A DNA stretch of 64,000 bases, taken from NCBI RefSeq assembly GCF_014844095.1, contig NZ_CP062163.1:1736001-1800000 (forward strand), given 5' to 3'. Position numbers and translations under genes: made by a program. Of the stretch, positions 9,053 through 19,032 are shown piece by piece (within the stretch, counting starts at the first letter, position 1; each line of letters opens with the position of its first letter). This DNA is from Brevibacillus sp. JNUCC-41. Its GTDB lineage: Bacteria; Bacillota; Bacilli; Bacillales; DSM-1321. The notes under the pieces are model-generated. The model made no database searches, was not told the DNA's origin, and was given only the letters and a program-made list of their open reading frames with translations.

Positions 9053-9499
9053 CTAACTTCTCAATCTTAACTTCCTTCTATTGTACTTAGTTACTAACTG
9101 GTTCATAACTTCTGCAAAGATCAGCCCCATCGCAATGGCACCAGCCAGCATGAAGACCTTGGCGGCCAACTGAACGGCAACATAAAAATCATTTCCGACA
9201 AAATGCTTCATCGCATCATAAGACAAACCTCCAGGCACGAGCGGGATGATTCCTGATATATTGAAAATTGTGATCGGCGTTTTATACCTTTTAGCAAAAT
9301 ACTGACTGATAACCGCAACGATAAATGCAGCCGCTAATGTTGCCATGATGCTGTTTATCTCATTTTCAACCAGAAAAAAGTATAAGATCCATCCTAACAT
9401 CCCCACGAAACCACATTGTAACAATGAATTTTTTGGTACATTGAAGATGACTCCAAAGGCGGCTGAGGCAATGAAACTTGTAATAAGCTGTGCAATCAT
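9053..9499 (-). CDS. Threonine/serine exporter, small subunit (ThrE_2, YjjB-like)
   Basis: About 148 aa, four predicted helices. Start ATG at 9499, or the in-frame ATG at 9502, after GGGGAGGTAG; longer frames run into the upstream gene. Seen: IIPLVPGGLSYDAMKHFVGND, the second-half ThrE signature. With the upstream gene it reconstitutes a split ThrE-type amino-acid exporter; single-chain ThrE contains both parts. The pair sits 17-20 bp apart and is presumably one operon. Confidence 0.85.
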   Translation of the reverse strand: MIAQLITSFIASAAFGVIFNVPKNSLLQCGFVGMLGWILYFFLVENEINSIMATLAAAFIVAVISQYFAKRYKTPITIFNISGIIPLVPGGLSYDAMKHFVGNDFYVAVQLAAKVFMLAGAIAMGLIFAEVMNQLVTKYNRRKLRLRS

Positions 9500-9518
9500 C
9501 ATTCTACCTCCCCTTAAA

Positions 9519-10274
9519 TCATAAGAAAACAAACGCAGCCGATATTCCTGCCCCAATGGCTAAAGCAGTCAAACCTGCATCAACACCCTTGGATAGGCCC
9601 GAAACCAAATGTCCTGCAATTAAATCCCTTGCTGCATTCGTAATTAACAGCCCTGGCACAAGCGGCATCACCGCTCCAATGATTATCTTGTCCAAATGAC
9701 TTCCGACTCCAATCTGGACAAAGAACATAGCTGCTAGACCTACGACTAATGAGGCGATGAATTCAGCAAAAAAACGAACTTCCAGTAACCGGTGCAAATA
9801 AAACAGGCATGAGAAACCCATTCCTCCAGCTATACAGGACCAGATGAAATCATTCCACTGGCCTTGGAACATGATTAAAAAGCAGCCGCTCGATATAAAC
9901 GCAGCAAAGACCTGTACCCACATGGGATACCCCATCCCTGCCTTTTCGATTTGTTTTAACTGTAAATAAGCTTCCTCCGGTGTCATTTCCTTGCTGGAAA
10001 TGCTTCGGGATATACTGTTGACCAGCGTCACCTTATGTAAATCTGTAGATCGTTGGGAAACTCGAATTAATTTTGAAGCCGGGTGCATGCCATCCAGCGA
10101 AAAAATAATTCCTGTAGGGGTCGAAAAACTATGTGAGTCACCGCATCCAAACGCTGCAGCGATTCTTACCATCGTATCTTCCACCCGTGAAGTTTCCGCT
10201 CCGTTCTGAAGCATGATTTTTCCCGCAAGTAAACATACATCTATAATTTCATTGTATAGTAAACGTTCATCCAT
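9519..10274 (-). CDS. Threonine/serine exporter, large subunit (ThrE N-terminal, YjjP-like)
   Basis: 251 aa from ATG at 10274. Seen: the cytoplasmic hydrolase-like half with AGKIMLQNGAETSRVEDTMVRIA and the STPTGIIFSLDG segment, then about five transmembrane helices from residue 115 on, including AVMPLVPGLLITNAARDLIAGHLVSG. Partner of the YjjB-like protein encoded next. Predicted to export threonine/serine or small dicarboxylates; the two specificities are not separable by eye. Confidence 0.87.
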   Translation of the reverse strand: MDERLLYNEIIDVCLLAGKIMLQNGAETSRVEDTMVRIAAAFGCGDSHSFSTPTGIIFSLDGMHPASKLIRVSQRSTDLHKVTLVNSISRSISSKEMTPEEAYLQLKQIEKAGMGYPMWVQVFAAFISSGCFLIMFQGQWNDFIWSCIAGGMGFSCLFYLHRLLEVRFFAEFIASLVVGLAAMFFVQIGVGSHLDKIIIGAVMPLVPGLLITNAARDLIAGHLVSGLSKGVDAGLTALAIGAGISAAFVFL

Positions 10275-10505
10275 TTTATCCTCTCCATCACTTCCTGCAT
10301 GAGTTTCCCTCTATAACAGATAACGATCATACCAAGTTAAATCCACCTCATAATAGCCCAATTCCCGTGAAAAGGATATAAAAATATTACCTATTTAATT
10401 TATCAATTCCATTAACCGCCACTTCAGACTTCCTTAGTACCAGTATTCCCCTTATTTCTTGCCGAAACCGTTTAGTTAACAGAAAGATTCATTTATAACC
10501 ATAAA

Positions 10506-10543
10506 TAAAAGGAGTGCGGGCACGAACCCTGCATCCCCTTTTT
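10506..10543 (-). terminator. Terminator after the alpha/beta hydrolase gene
   Basis: Imperfect stem AAAAGGAGTGCGGG/CCCTGCATCCCCTTTT just beyond the hydrolase stop; T-rich on the minus strand. Confidence 0.65.
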
Positions 10544-10557
10544 CCCGTCCAGTATGA

Positions 10558-11364
10558 CTATACGCCCTTTTGAATGAAGCAATCCACGGTTTCATTAAAC
10601 AAATCGCTTTCTTCCATAAATGGACAATGGCAACTATCTTCAAAGATTACTAGTTTGGAATTCGGAATATTTTCATGCAAATGTTCCCCTGCTGCAACAG
10701 GAATTACTTTTTCATGCCTTCCAAAACAGAGAAGTGTCGGAATATTGATTTTTGGCAAGAATTCACGATAGTCTACAATCGATTGGTCAAATAGAATGCT
10801 ACTGGCAATGGATTCCGGCATTTTGGTCACTTCCCTAAGCATCCAGCTTGCATCCCCTACAGATAATTCATTGTTGAACATGGAAGCAAGGAAGCTTTGT
10901 AAAAATGGGGCACGATTCGTTTGAATTTCAGTCATGAAGGCAATCAACGTGTCCATATCAAATGCACCGATATTAAAATCGTGCCACTTAAAATCAGAGG
11001 CCAATTCATCCACAATCACGGTTGAATGAATATTTCCCTCACCGAATTGCTTAAGATAATCCCAGACGACAAATGCCCCCATGGACCAGCCTACAAGTAT
11101 GACATCCTTTAACCCCAGTTTACCTATGAATGCATGAAGATCTTTTGCATAAACGGAGACCGTATTTCCGTAATGTACATGGTTTGACTGACCATGGCTT
11201 CTTAAATCAAGTAAGATTGTTCTATATTTCTCTGAAAAGTACGGAAGCTGCCTTTTAAAGAACCGGCTGCTCATCCACACACCATGGATAAAAATAACCG
11301 GTCTTCCCTGGCCCTTTTCTTCATAAAACAACCGAACGCCCTCTTCCACCTCAATAAATGCCAT
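10558..11364 (-). CDS. Alpha/beta-fold hydrolase
   Basis: 268 aa from ATG at 11364, with GGAGGAGGGA upstream. Seen: oxyanion-hole HG in VIFIHGVWMSS, the nucleophile elbow GWSMG, and a catalytic His in EDSCHCPFMEE. The usual acidic residue position reads CFGRHEKVIP, i.e. Glu where Asp is commoner in esterases and haloperoxidase-like hydrolases. No signal peptide, so cytoplasmic. Substrate not predictable. It stands alone between the ThrE pair and a plus-strand transporter gene. Confidence 0.85.
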   Translation of the reverse strand: MAFIEVEEGVRLFYEEKGQGRPVIFIHGVWMSSRFFKRQLPYFSEKYRTILLDLRSHGQSNHVHYGNTVSVYAKDLHAFIGKLGLKDVILVGWSMGAFVVWDYLKQFGEGNIHSTVIVDELASDFKWHDFNIGAFDMDTLIAFMTEIQTNRAPFLQSFLASMFNNELSVGDASWMLREVTKMPESIASSILFDQSIVDYREFLPKINIPTLLCFGRHEKVIPVAAGEHLHENIPNSKLVIFEDSCHCPFMEESDLFNETVDCFIQKGV

Positions 11365-11525
11365 TCCATCCCTCCTCCACGATATTTTCAAATCCATTCC
11401 CTATTATTTATTGCGTTTCATCTTTTAACATTCCTTCCTATAAAAATATATTGTCAAACCTGATTTTAGAGTTGATAATGAAGTATATTTTATTGATATC
11501 TTCATCCTGAAAGGACGGAAATTTA

Positions 11526-12788
11526 ATGAAGAGCTTTATCAAAAACTATCGATCCTCTTTAATATTACTGACTGCCATTATTATCGGTGGGATAGCTGGC
11601 GTGGTTTTCGGGGAAAAAACCTCGGTCTTACAGCCGCTAGGGGACTTATTCTTAAATCTGATGTTCACGATCATCGTGCCATTGGTATTTTTCAGCATTG
11701 CTTCAGCGATTGCCAATATGAGCGGAATGAAGCGTCTCGGAAAAATCATGGGAAGCATCGTTCTCGTTTTCCTGACAACAGCCGCTTTAGCTGCCGTCAT
11801 TGGATTTATTGGGACAACCATCGTAAATCCGTTGGAAGGCACGGATACGACAGCCATTAAGGAACTGATGGAAAACAGTTCCCCTGAAGAGACCATCGAA
11901 GAAGTTTCTTTCTTCAGTCAGCTGGTCAACACTGTAACCGTTTCCGATTTCCCGGAACTGTTCTCTAGAAGCAATATGCTTCAGCTTATCGTTTTCTCGG
12001 TATTAATCGGACTTTCCACTGCACTGGTCGGGGAGAAAGCAAGACCGATTACCGAGTTTTTGACAGCGGGTACAGCTGTCATGATGAAGGTCGTCAAAAT
12101 CGTCATGTACTATGCTCCAATTGGACTTGGTGCTTATTTTGCGGCGATAATCGGGCAGCTTGGGCCGCAGATTTTAGAAGGCTACGCTCGCACTTTCATT
12201 CTTTATCTAGTCTTGGCCTTGATTTATTATTTCGGCTTCTTCACTTTGTATGCCTTTATCGCAGGCGGGAAAGATGGAGTTAAACTATTTTGGAAAAACG
12301 CCCTGACACCATCCATTACAGCCATTGCAACTTGTTCTAGTGCCGCATCCATTCCAGTCAATCTGGAATCAGTCAAGAAAATGGGCGTGCCTAAGGATAT
12401 AGCGGAGACTGTCATCCCACTCGGAGCCAACACTCATAAAGATGGTTCGGTATTCGGCGGGGTATTGAAAATCGTTTTCCTTTTCAGCTTATTTGGAAAA
12501 GATATGACAAGCATATCAAGCATTTTAAGTATACTGGCTGTTGCCTTTTTGGTTGGAGCCGTTATGGGTGCCATTCCTGGGGGCGGCATGATTGGGGAAA
12601 TGCTGATTCTGAGTGTATTCGGCTTCCCTGTTGAAGTCCTGCCGATCATTGCCGTTATATCCACGATCATCGATGCTCCTGCCACACTGCTTAACTCAAC
12701 AGGAAACACCGTTTGTGCCATGCTTGTCACAAGGCTAGTTGAGGGAAAAAAATGGTTAAAACAAGCATTCATTAAAGAAGCTGTATGA
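11526..12788 (+). CDS. Dicarboxylate/amino acid:cation symporter (DAACS/GltP family)
   Basis: 420 aa with eight or so hydrophobic segments and two hairpin loops typical of the family. Seen: the serine-rich hairpin TCSSAASIPVNLE, the SVKKMGVPKDIAETVIPLGANTHKDGSV core and the GGGMIGEMLILSVFGFP second hairpin. It imports glutamate/aspartate, C4-dicarboxylates or serine with Na+ or H+. HKDGS in place of the common NMDGT suggests a subgroup related to but distinct from classical GltP; substrate left open. Monocistronic with its own terminator. Confidence 0.88.
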   Translation: MKSFIKNYRSSLILLTAIIIGGIAGVVFGEKTSVLQPLGDLFLNLMFTIIVPLVFFSIASAIANMSGMKRLGKIMGSIVLVFLTTAALAAVIGFIGTTIVNPLEGTDTTAIKELMENSSPEETIEEVSFFSQLVNTVTVSDFPELFSRSNMLQLIVFSVLIGLSTALVGEKARPITEFLTAGTAVMMKVVKIVMYYAPIGLGAYFAAIIGQLGPQILEGYARTFILYLVLALIYYFGFFTLYAFIAGGKDGVKLFWKNALTPSITAIATCSSAASIPVNLESVKKMGVPKDIAETVIPLGANTHKDGSVFGGVLKIVFLFSLFGKDMTSISSILSILAVAFLVGAVMGAIPGGGMIGEMLILSVFGFPVEVLPIIAVISTIIDAPATLLNSTGNTVCAMLVTRLVEGKKWLKQAFIKEAV

Positions 12789-12798
12789 TTCTTATAAC

Positions 12799-12836
12799 TG
12801 ACTGGCTCCTGGTTAAAACAGGAGCCAGTTTTTTCA
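12799..12836 (+). terminator. Terminator of the DAACS symporter gene
   Basis: Perfect stem ACTGGCTCCTG/CAGGAGCCAGT with an 8-nt AT-rich loop, then TTTTTTCATTTTTT on the plus strand. Confidence 0.92.
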
Positions 12837-12923
12837 TTTTTTCGACTTTCTTTCAAACAGTACTTTAATTGACAAGGGGTTCCTATCCCTTACATAGAAT
12901 TAAAGACTGAAGGAGGGATTTGA

Positions 12924-13595
12924 ATGTTAATGAAATGTTTACCTGCCGCAATCCTTATCACGGGACTATTATATATTTTTTTTATACCGGAAGAGCCTTT
13001 AATCATTAAAATCATGTTCAAGGTCATTCCCATGTTATTAATTTTGCTCTACGCCTTCACAAATGTGGGAAGACGGGATCGATACCAATCCTTCATACTT
13101 CTTGGTCTATTCTTTTGCATGCTTGGAGATGCTTTGTTAATCTGGTTCGTCATCGGGCTTTGTGCCTTCTTGATCGGCCACCTTTTCTATATTTCAGCAT
13201 TCTTTAGACTGTGGAACTTTTCATGGCTCCGATTTGCTGTGATTCTTCCGATTAGCATTTACTCCACTTGGATTGGACGTGAAATTGTACATTCGTTAAT
13301 CGAAAAAGGTGAACATGACCTCATCATCCCTGTAATCTGTTATGTAACGGTCATCTCTCTCATGGGCTGGGCGGCATTCATGACCGGCAATGCGGCCGTC
13401 ATCATCGGCGGGGTCCTGTTCGTGATTTCCGACTCCATTTTATCTTGGAACAAATTCATCGATGATGTTGCCTATTCTGGACCACTGATCATGCTTACCT
13501 ACTATGCAGCCCAGTTTTGCATCGCTAACAGCATTCGCATGAAACCTTCTTTCCAGTTATCGAAAGATTTGCAAAGTGAACGGCCAAACCTTTGA
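12924..13595 (+). CDS. YhhN/TMEM86-family membrane protein (lysoplasmalogenase-like)
   Basis: 223 aa, about eight hydrophobic helices, ATG at 12924 after AGGAGGGATTTGA. Seen: LGLFFCMLGDALLIW and FLIGHLFYISAFF, the conserved GD and GH-Y motifs of the YhhN family, plus a late ISDSILSWNKF. Eukaryotic members hydrolyse lysoplasmalogen; bacterial function is not settled. It stands alone, convergent with the RlmI-type gene. Confidence 0.82.
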   Translation: MLMKCLPAAILITGLLYIFFIPEEPLIIKIMFKVIPMLLILLYAFTNVGRRDRYQSFILLGLFFCMLGDALLIWFVIGLCAFLIGHLFYISAFFRLWNFSWLRFAVILPISIYSTWIGREIVHSLIEKGEHDLIIPVICYVTVISLMGWAAFMTGNAAVIIGGVLFVISDSILSWNKFIDDVAYSGPLIMLTYYAAQFCIANSIRMKPSFQLSKDLQSERPNL

Positions 13596-13636
13596 ACCCC
13601 GAATACCCGTTCGTTTCACATGAAACAATTTTTCAT

Positions 13637-13684
13637 TAAAAAAGGCATCCACAGCTCTAATGGAACTGTGGACACCCTTTTTCA
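13637..13684. terminator. Bidirectional terminator between yhhN-like and rlmI-like genes
   Basis: Stem AAAAAAGG-ATCCACAG with CTGTGGA-CACCCTTTTT around a short loop; A-rich and T-rich flanks on opposite sides serve the convergent genes. Confidence 0.8.
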
Positions 13685-14881
13685 ACCTTTAATTTTCTTA
13701 ATGAAGACTACTTTTAAATAATCGCCTTCCTTATATTCCCTGCTTGTTTTAAAATCAGCCGGTAATGAGAATTGTTCCATGATCTCATACTTTCCATTCA
13801 TTTCCTTGAAAGCAACATCAATGAAGCTCTTGAATTTTTTCATGTCGAACGTACTGCAATTAGTTGAGGCGATAATGATCCCATTGTCTTCCGTAATGGA
13901 AATGGTATCCTTCAATAGATTCGTATAGTCTTTCCCGGCACTAAAAGTAAACTTCTTCGATTTGGCAAAGCTGGGCGGATCAAGGATGACCATTTCAAAT
14001 TTCAAAGCTTTCTTCACCGCATATTTAAAATACTTGAAAACATCCATCACCACGATATTGTGAGCTTCAGGATCTATGCCATTCACACTGAACTGCTCGA
14101 TCGTCTTTGGTAAACTGCGATTCGCCAGGTCGACACTCGTTGTTTTAACTGCACCGCCTAAAGCGGCAAACACGGAGAATGCCCCCGTATAGGAGAACAT
14201 ATTCAACACCGTTTTCCCTTTTGAATATTCATCCCGGATTTTCTTTCTGACATCGCGTTGATCAAGGAAGACACCGACCATTGCCCCATCATTCAGATAA
14301 ACAGCGAAGTGGACTCCATTTTCCTTTACAAGAAGCGGAAATGCCGGCTGTTCGCCCATGACAAAATCGTCTTCATCCACGTACTGCCCCTTTGTATCAA
14401 AGCGTTTCTTCTGATAAATCGATTTAACCTCGACCGTTTCCTGCAATGCCTTAATGATGTAGTCTTTAAAGGAATATATTCCCTTGCTATACCAGCTAAT
14501 GACATAGTGACCATCATAATGATCAATGATTAAACCACCAATTCCGTCACCTTCCCCATTAAACAAGCGGAAAGCGGTAGTCTCCCCATCTTCAAAAAAT
14601 GACTTTCGGAATTCGCATGCTGCCTGGATTTTGCCGGTAAAGAAGGCTTGATCAATCTTTTCATCTTCTCTTTGGGTCAATACCCAGCCATAGCCCTTAT
14701 TCTGTTTACCATAATATCCTTTTGCCAGAAACCGGTTGTTTTCATCCACCAAATGCACCAATGACCCCTCTTCCCTAAGGTCATTAAGGTTGGCTATCGA
14801 CTCTTTAACAATCAAGGGAAAACCCTTGGCGATTTTACTCACGAACTTAGCTTTCACTTTTATATCTATTTCTTTTCCCAT
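13682..14881 (-). CDS. RlmI-family class I SAM-dependent rRNA methyltransferase (YwbD-like)
   Basis: About 399 aa from ATG at 14881; an upstream in-frame ATG at 14890 lacks a ribosome site. Seen: N-terminal PUA-type RNA-binding domain (about 1-75), an EEHEE-like linker domain, then a Rossmann methyltransferase with SAM motif I NMFSYTGAFSVFAALGGA and the catalytic LDPPSFAKSK motif. E. coli RlmI makes m5C1962 in 23S rRNA; this Bacillus homologue probably does similar work, but the target is inferred from family only. The gene ends at a shared terminator. Confidence 0.87.
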   Translation of the reverse strand: MGKEIDIKVKAKFVSKIAKGFPLIVKESIANLNDLREEGSLVHLVDENNRFLAKGYYGKQNKGYGWVLTQREDEKIDQAFFTGKIQAACEFRKSFFEDGETTAFRLFNGEGDGIGGLIIDHYDGHYVISWYSKGIYSFKDYIIKALQETVEVKSIYQKKRFDTKGQYVDEDDFVMGEQPAFPLLVKENGVHFAVYLNDGAMVGVFLDQRDVRKKIRDEYSKGKTVLNMFSYTGAFSVFAALGGAVKTTSVDLANRSLPKTIEQFSVNGIDPEAHNIVVMDVFKYFKYAVKKALKFEMVILDPPSFAKSKKFTFSAGKDYTNLLKDTISITEDNGIIIASTNCSTFDMKKFKSFIDVAFKEMNGKYEIMEQFSLPADFKTSREYKEGDYLKVVFIKKIKG

Positions 14882-14943
14882 ATTTATCATCCTATCTATG
14901 CATATGCTTTCCTCCCCATTTTACCCTAATCCCTTTATAAATA

Positions 14944-14977
14944 AAAACCAGCCCGGTTCCTTAACCAGGCTGGTTTC
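14944..14977 (-). terminator. Terminator of the EIIC-like gene
   Basis: AAACCAGCC/GGCTGGTTT stem just past the stop at 14991; on the minus strand it is followed by TTTTATTTATAAA. Confidence 0.85.
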
Positions 14978-14990
14978 TAGAAAACTTTGA

Positions 14991-16013
14991 TTATGAAACT
15001 TCCAAATGAAGATCTCCTGGCTTAACTTTACCCATCATCTTCAATACCCGATGCAATGCAAGTGTGATTAAAGCTGGCAATACCATACCCACTGCCACAT
15101 AAACCAGGAACGTGTACAACCCCTGACCAGTTATTATGGCAATCGGGGCAATCATTGAACTTAACCCCATGCCTCCAAGCTCATACGGCACTTGAAAATC
15201 GAATGCCAAGGTAGCGATAGGCGCACAGATGATTGCAGCTACAAAAGGCGGAACGGCATATAATGGTTTCTTGATTAAGTTAGGAAATTGAACTTTTGGC
15301 GTAACGATCATCTGTGCCAGGAACCCGCCCATATCATTATCTTTATAAGACATGACAGTGAACCCTACAAACTGAACGGTACATCCGATTAGAGCTGCAG
15401 CACTGGAAACGGGATCTAATTGCAGAGCGATCGCCAGTGCAGCGGAAGACGCCGGTGTCATCAATAAAATGCTCCATACCAAGGCAATGACCATTGAACC
15501 GATTAAGGGAGAACCTTCGACCGCAGCGGTGGTTTGGCTGCTTATCCATGTTAGGAGCGGAGTGGTGACAAGAGCCAGGCCATATCCCGAAACTCCACCG
15601 ACAAGAACTGCTCCCATTGGGATGGCCATGATGTCCAACTTCGTTTTGCCGATTAGGCGCTTACCTATATATGTTGCAATTACTGCTGCCAAGACAGCAC
15701 TTAGCGGCTGACCCGTAACAATCGTGAAAGCACCCTCAGCAGTTCTGTGAATGGCAGCACCCCCAACAGTACTTGAAGCCATGGCGCTAAAGATAATTAA
15801 TGAATTTCCACCTAGCTGATATGCGATGCCTGCTCCTAAAGCCGGTGCCAGCAAGACCTTTGCGGCCCCGCCTATTGCCAGGAAGACCTCCCAATCTAAA
15901 TATCCCCCTATGGATTCAAACAATAACCCGATCCCTAATGTAACCAAAACAGCGTTGGCTATCCCTGTCGATGCCTTGTACATTCGATCGCTGAAGTATT
16001 CTTTCCTGCTCAC
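14991..16013 (-). CDS. PTS EIIC-like membrane protein (PfoR/EIIC_2 family)
   Basis: 340 aa; GTG start at 16013 behind GGAGTGGAGATATA. Seen: eight to ten hydrophobic segments rich in Gly/Ala, with AIGGAAKVLLAPALGAGIAYQLGG and the GLSSMIAPIAI block. It matches the stand-alone EIIC_2/PfoR type, in which no EIIA or EIIB domain is attached. No PTS partner gene is nearby, so sugar phosphorylation is doubtful; a transporter of an unknown small molecule is equally possible. A near-cre motif lies about 170 bp upstream. Confidence 0.75.
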   Translation of the reverse strand: MSRKEYFSDRMYKASTGIANAVLVTLGIGLLFESIGGYLDWEVFLAIGGAAKVLLAPALGAGIAYQLGGNSLIIFSAMASSTVGGAAIHRTAEGAFTIVTGQPLSAVLAAVIATYIGKRLIGKTKLDIMAIPMGAVLVGGVSGYGLALVTTPLLTWISSQTTAAVEGSPLIGSMVIALVWSILLMTPASSAALAIALQLDPVSSAAALIGCTVQFVGFTVMSYKDNDMGGFLAQMIVTPKVQFPNLIKKPLYAVPPFVAAIICAPIATLAFDFQVPYELGGMGLSSMIAPIAIITGQGLYTFLVYVAVGMVLPALITLALHRVLKMMGKVKPGDLHLEVS

Positions 16014-16184
16014 TATATCTCCACTCCTTATTAATTATCAAAATATTCAATTTTGTAAAATGCAAAAAAAATAAAGGTCTTCATTTTAAAAGCCTATTAA
16101 GTATATCGCACCGCTTCCTATAACGTCTGCTCGTATAATAACATGAATTTTCTGATAATGTAAGAAGTATTTTATTCTAATAAA

Positions 16185-16199
16185 ATAAAAGCGTTTTCA
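16185..16199 (-). promoter_or_regulatory. Candidate cre site upstream of the EIIC-like gene
   Basis: TGAAAACGCTTTTAT on the minus strand fits the cre consensus with one mismatch (T for the late C). Weak-to-moderate evidence of CcpA control. Confidence 0.35.
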
Positions 16200-16314
16200 A
16201 AAATAAAGGTTTAACCCATTATTATACAAGAAAATACTAATATTATATTATCCCAAAATAGATTTTCCTTTTTTAGGATGTGCTACATGGAAGATATTTC
16301 GAGACATTTGCGAC

Positions 16315-16342
16315 AAAAAAAAAGAACCCGATTCAAGGATTC
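16315..16342 (-). terminator. Terminator of gltC
   Basis: On the minus strand GAATCC-TTGAATC-GGGTTC followed by nine T residues. Short stem, excellent U tract. Confidence 0.75.
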
Positions 16343-16387
16343 TCTCACTAGCTGGATATCTCGCTCTAATAGAGACCCACCTTATTC

Positions 16388-17290
16388 TTATTGAAAACCT
16401 TCCAATGTTGCAAAAGTGTCCTTCAAAAATTGGTAAAACAATTTCTCCGTTGGCATAAGTTCCCTATCAGTTGGAACGATGACCCCTACAGCCCTGGTTA
16501 CCGACGGTTCCTCCAGCGGCAATTTAACCGTAAAACGTGGCAAGCTATCAATCAAGGAAATCTCAGGTATCAAGGTTATACCCAACCCTGCCCCCACCAG
16601 GCCTTTTATAGCATCAGTATCTTTTCCTTCAAATGCCACTTCCGGTTCAAAGCCATGAAGTTTGCAAGCTTTCATGACAAGATCCCTTAAAACATAGCCC
16701 TTTGGAGATAGGATGAACGGATTTCCTTTAAGCTCATTCAAGCATAGTGATTTCTTCAAGGCCAAAGGATGACTTTCTGGTAAAAGGGCAACTAAGTTCT
16801 CAATAAATAGCGTTTCACCTTTGATTTTCTTTTCATTCGTCGGCAGAGGACCGATCAAGGCCATGTTAATATTACCTTTTATTACCGAATCTATCAGGTA
16901 TCGATATGAGCCTTGTTTCAAAGTGAACTTTGCCTGCGGATAACTTTCCCTGAATTCGGAAATGACCCTTGGCAATACATAAGAAGCCAAACTGCTGGGA
17001 AAGCCAATGCGGATTGTCCCTTTTTCTGGATCCAGACTTTCAGCCATCTCACGCTTGGCACGATCGATTATATCCATAGCTTGTTCCATATTCATTAAAA
17101 ATGTATGTCCTATAGGCGTCAATCTGATCTTTCGGCCTTCCCGGATAAATAGGGGCACACCTAATTCTTCTTCTAAATTGTAGATTTGACGACTGACTGC
17201 CGACTGGGCAACATGCAAGTTCACCGCTGCTTCCGTCATATGTTCACGCTTTGCCACTTCAATGAAATATTCGATTTGCCTTAATTCCAC
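16388..17290 (-). CDS. gltC: LysR-family regulator, GltC-like
   Basis: 300 aa from GTG at 17290 (GGGAG six bases upstream), giving VELRQIEYFIEVAKREHMTEAA, the classic GltC N-terminus. Seen: winged helix-turn-helix (about 1-60, AVNLHVAQSAVSRQIYNLEEELG) and a periplasmic-binding-like effector domain (about 90-295). In B. subtilis GltC activates gltAB (glutamate synthase) in response to 2-oxoglutarate/glutamate. Here it is divergent from an NADP-type glutamate dehydrogenase, with a dyad operator between them, so that gene is its likely target. Confidence 0.88.
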   Translation of the reverse strand: MELRQIEYFIEVAKREHMTEAAVNLHVAQSAVSRQIYNLEEELGVPLFIREGRKIRLTPIGHTFLMNMEQAMDIIDRAKREMAESLDPEKGTIRIGFPSSLASYVLPRVISEFRESYPQAKFTLKQGSYRYLIDSVIKGNINMALIGPLPTNEKKIKGETLFIENLVALLPESHPLALKKSLCLNELKGNPFILSPKGYVLRDLVMKACKLHGFEPEVAFEGKDTDAIKGLVGAGLGITLIPEISLIDSLPRFTVKLPLEEPSVTRAVGVIVPTDRELMPTEKLFYQFLKDTFATLEGFQ

Positions 17291-17329
17291 TCTAAGCTCC
17301 CTCTTCCATATCAAAACAGCATGTTACTT

Positions 17330-17344
17330 ATCTAATATTCAGAT
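17330..17344. promoter_or_regulatory. Candidate GltC operator
   Basis: Dyad ATCT-N7-AGAT in the divergent gltC-gdhA promoter region, 40 bp upstream of the gltC start. It resembles the ATCTC-N7-GAGAT Box I bound by B. subtilis GltC and has the T-N11-A LysR form. Confidence 0.5.
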
Positions 17345-17374
17345 TGTTTGTTTTATTTTTAAATTATATCATGA

Positions 17375-18829
<1,455 letters not shown>

Positions 18830-18845
18830 CAATCAGTTGATTTAG

Positions 18846-18870
18846 GAGGCGGTTCCGACAAGGACCGCCT
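18846..18870 (+). terminator. Probable gdhA terminator
   Basis: AGGCGGTTCC-GACAA-GGACCGCCT stem (one mismatch) 16 bp after the gdhA stop, followed by TACTTTTG; modest U tract. Confidence 0.65.
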
Positions 18871-18981
18871 TACTTTTGTAAAAGAGCGTTTTCACTTTCT
18901 TATCCCACTCATTCATTTTAATTCAAGCTGGGTATCCACAATTAGATAACATCAATTGGATTAAAAACATTTCTTTCTTAC

Positions 18982-19024
18982 GACAAAAAAGAGTGCCGGA
19001 AAAGTTCCGGCACTCTTTTTGTTG
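18982..19024. terminator. Bidirectional terminator, gdhA/rbs operon
   Basis: Stem AAAAAAGAGTGCCGGAA/TTCCGGCACTCTTTTT with a tiny loop just past rbsB; usable in both directions. Confidence 0.9.
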
Positions 19025-19032
19025 AAAGACAA

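Larger units (their letters stand above)
16014..16387. other. Non-coding interval between the EIIC-like gene and gltC
   Basis: 374 bp, very AT-rich. It holds the presumed promoter of the EIIC-like gene, a near-cre motif (16185-16199) and the gltC terminator (16315-16342). I see no small gene with a credible ribosome site. Confidence 0.6.
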
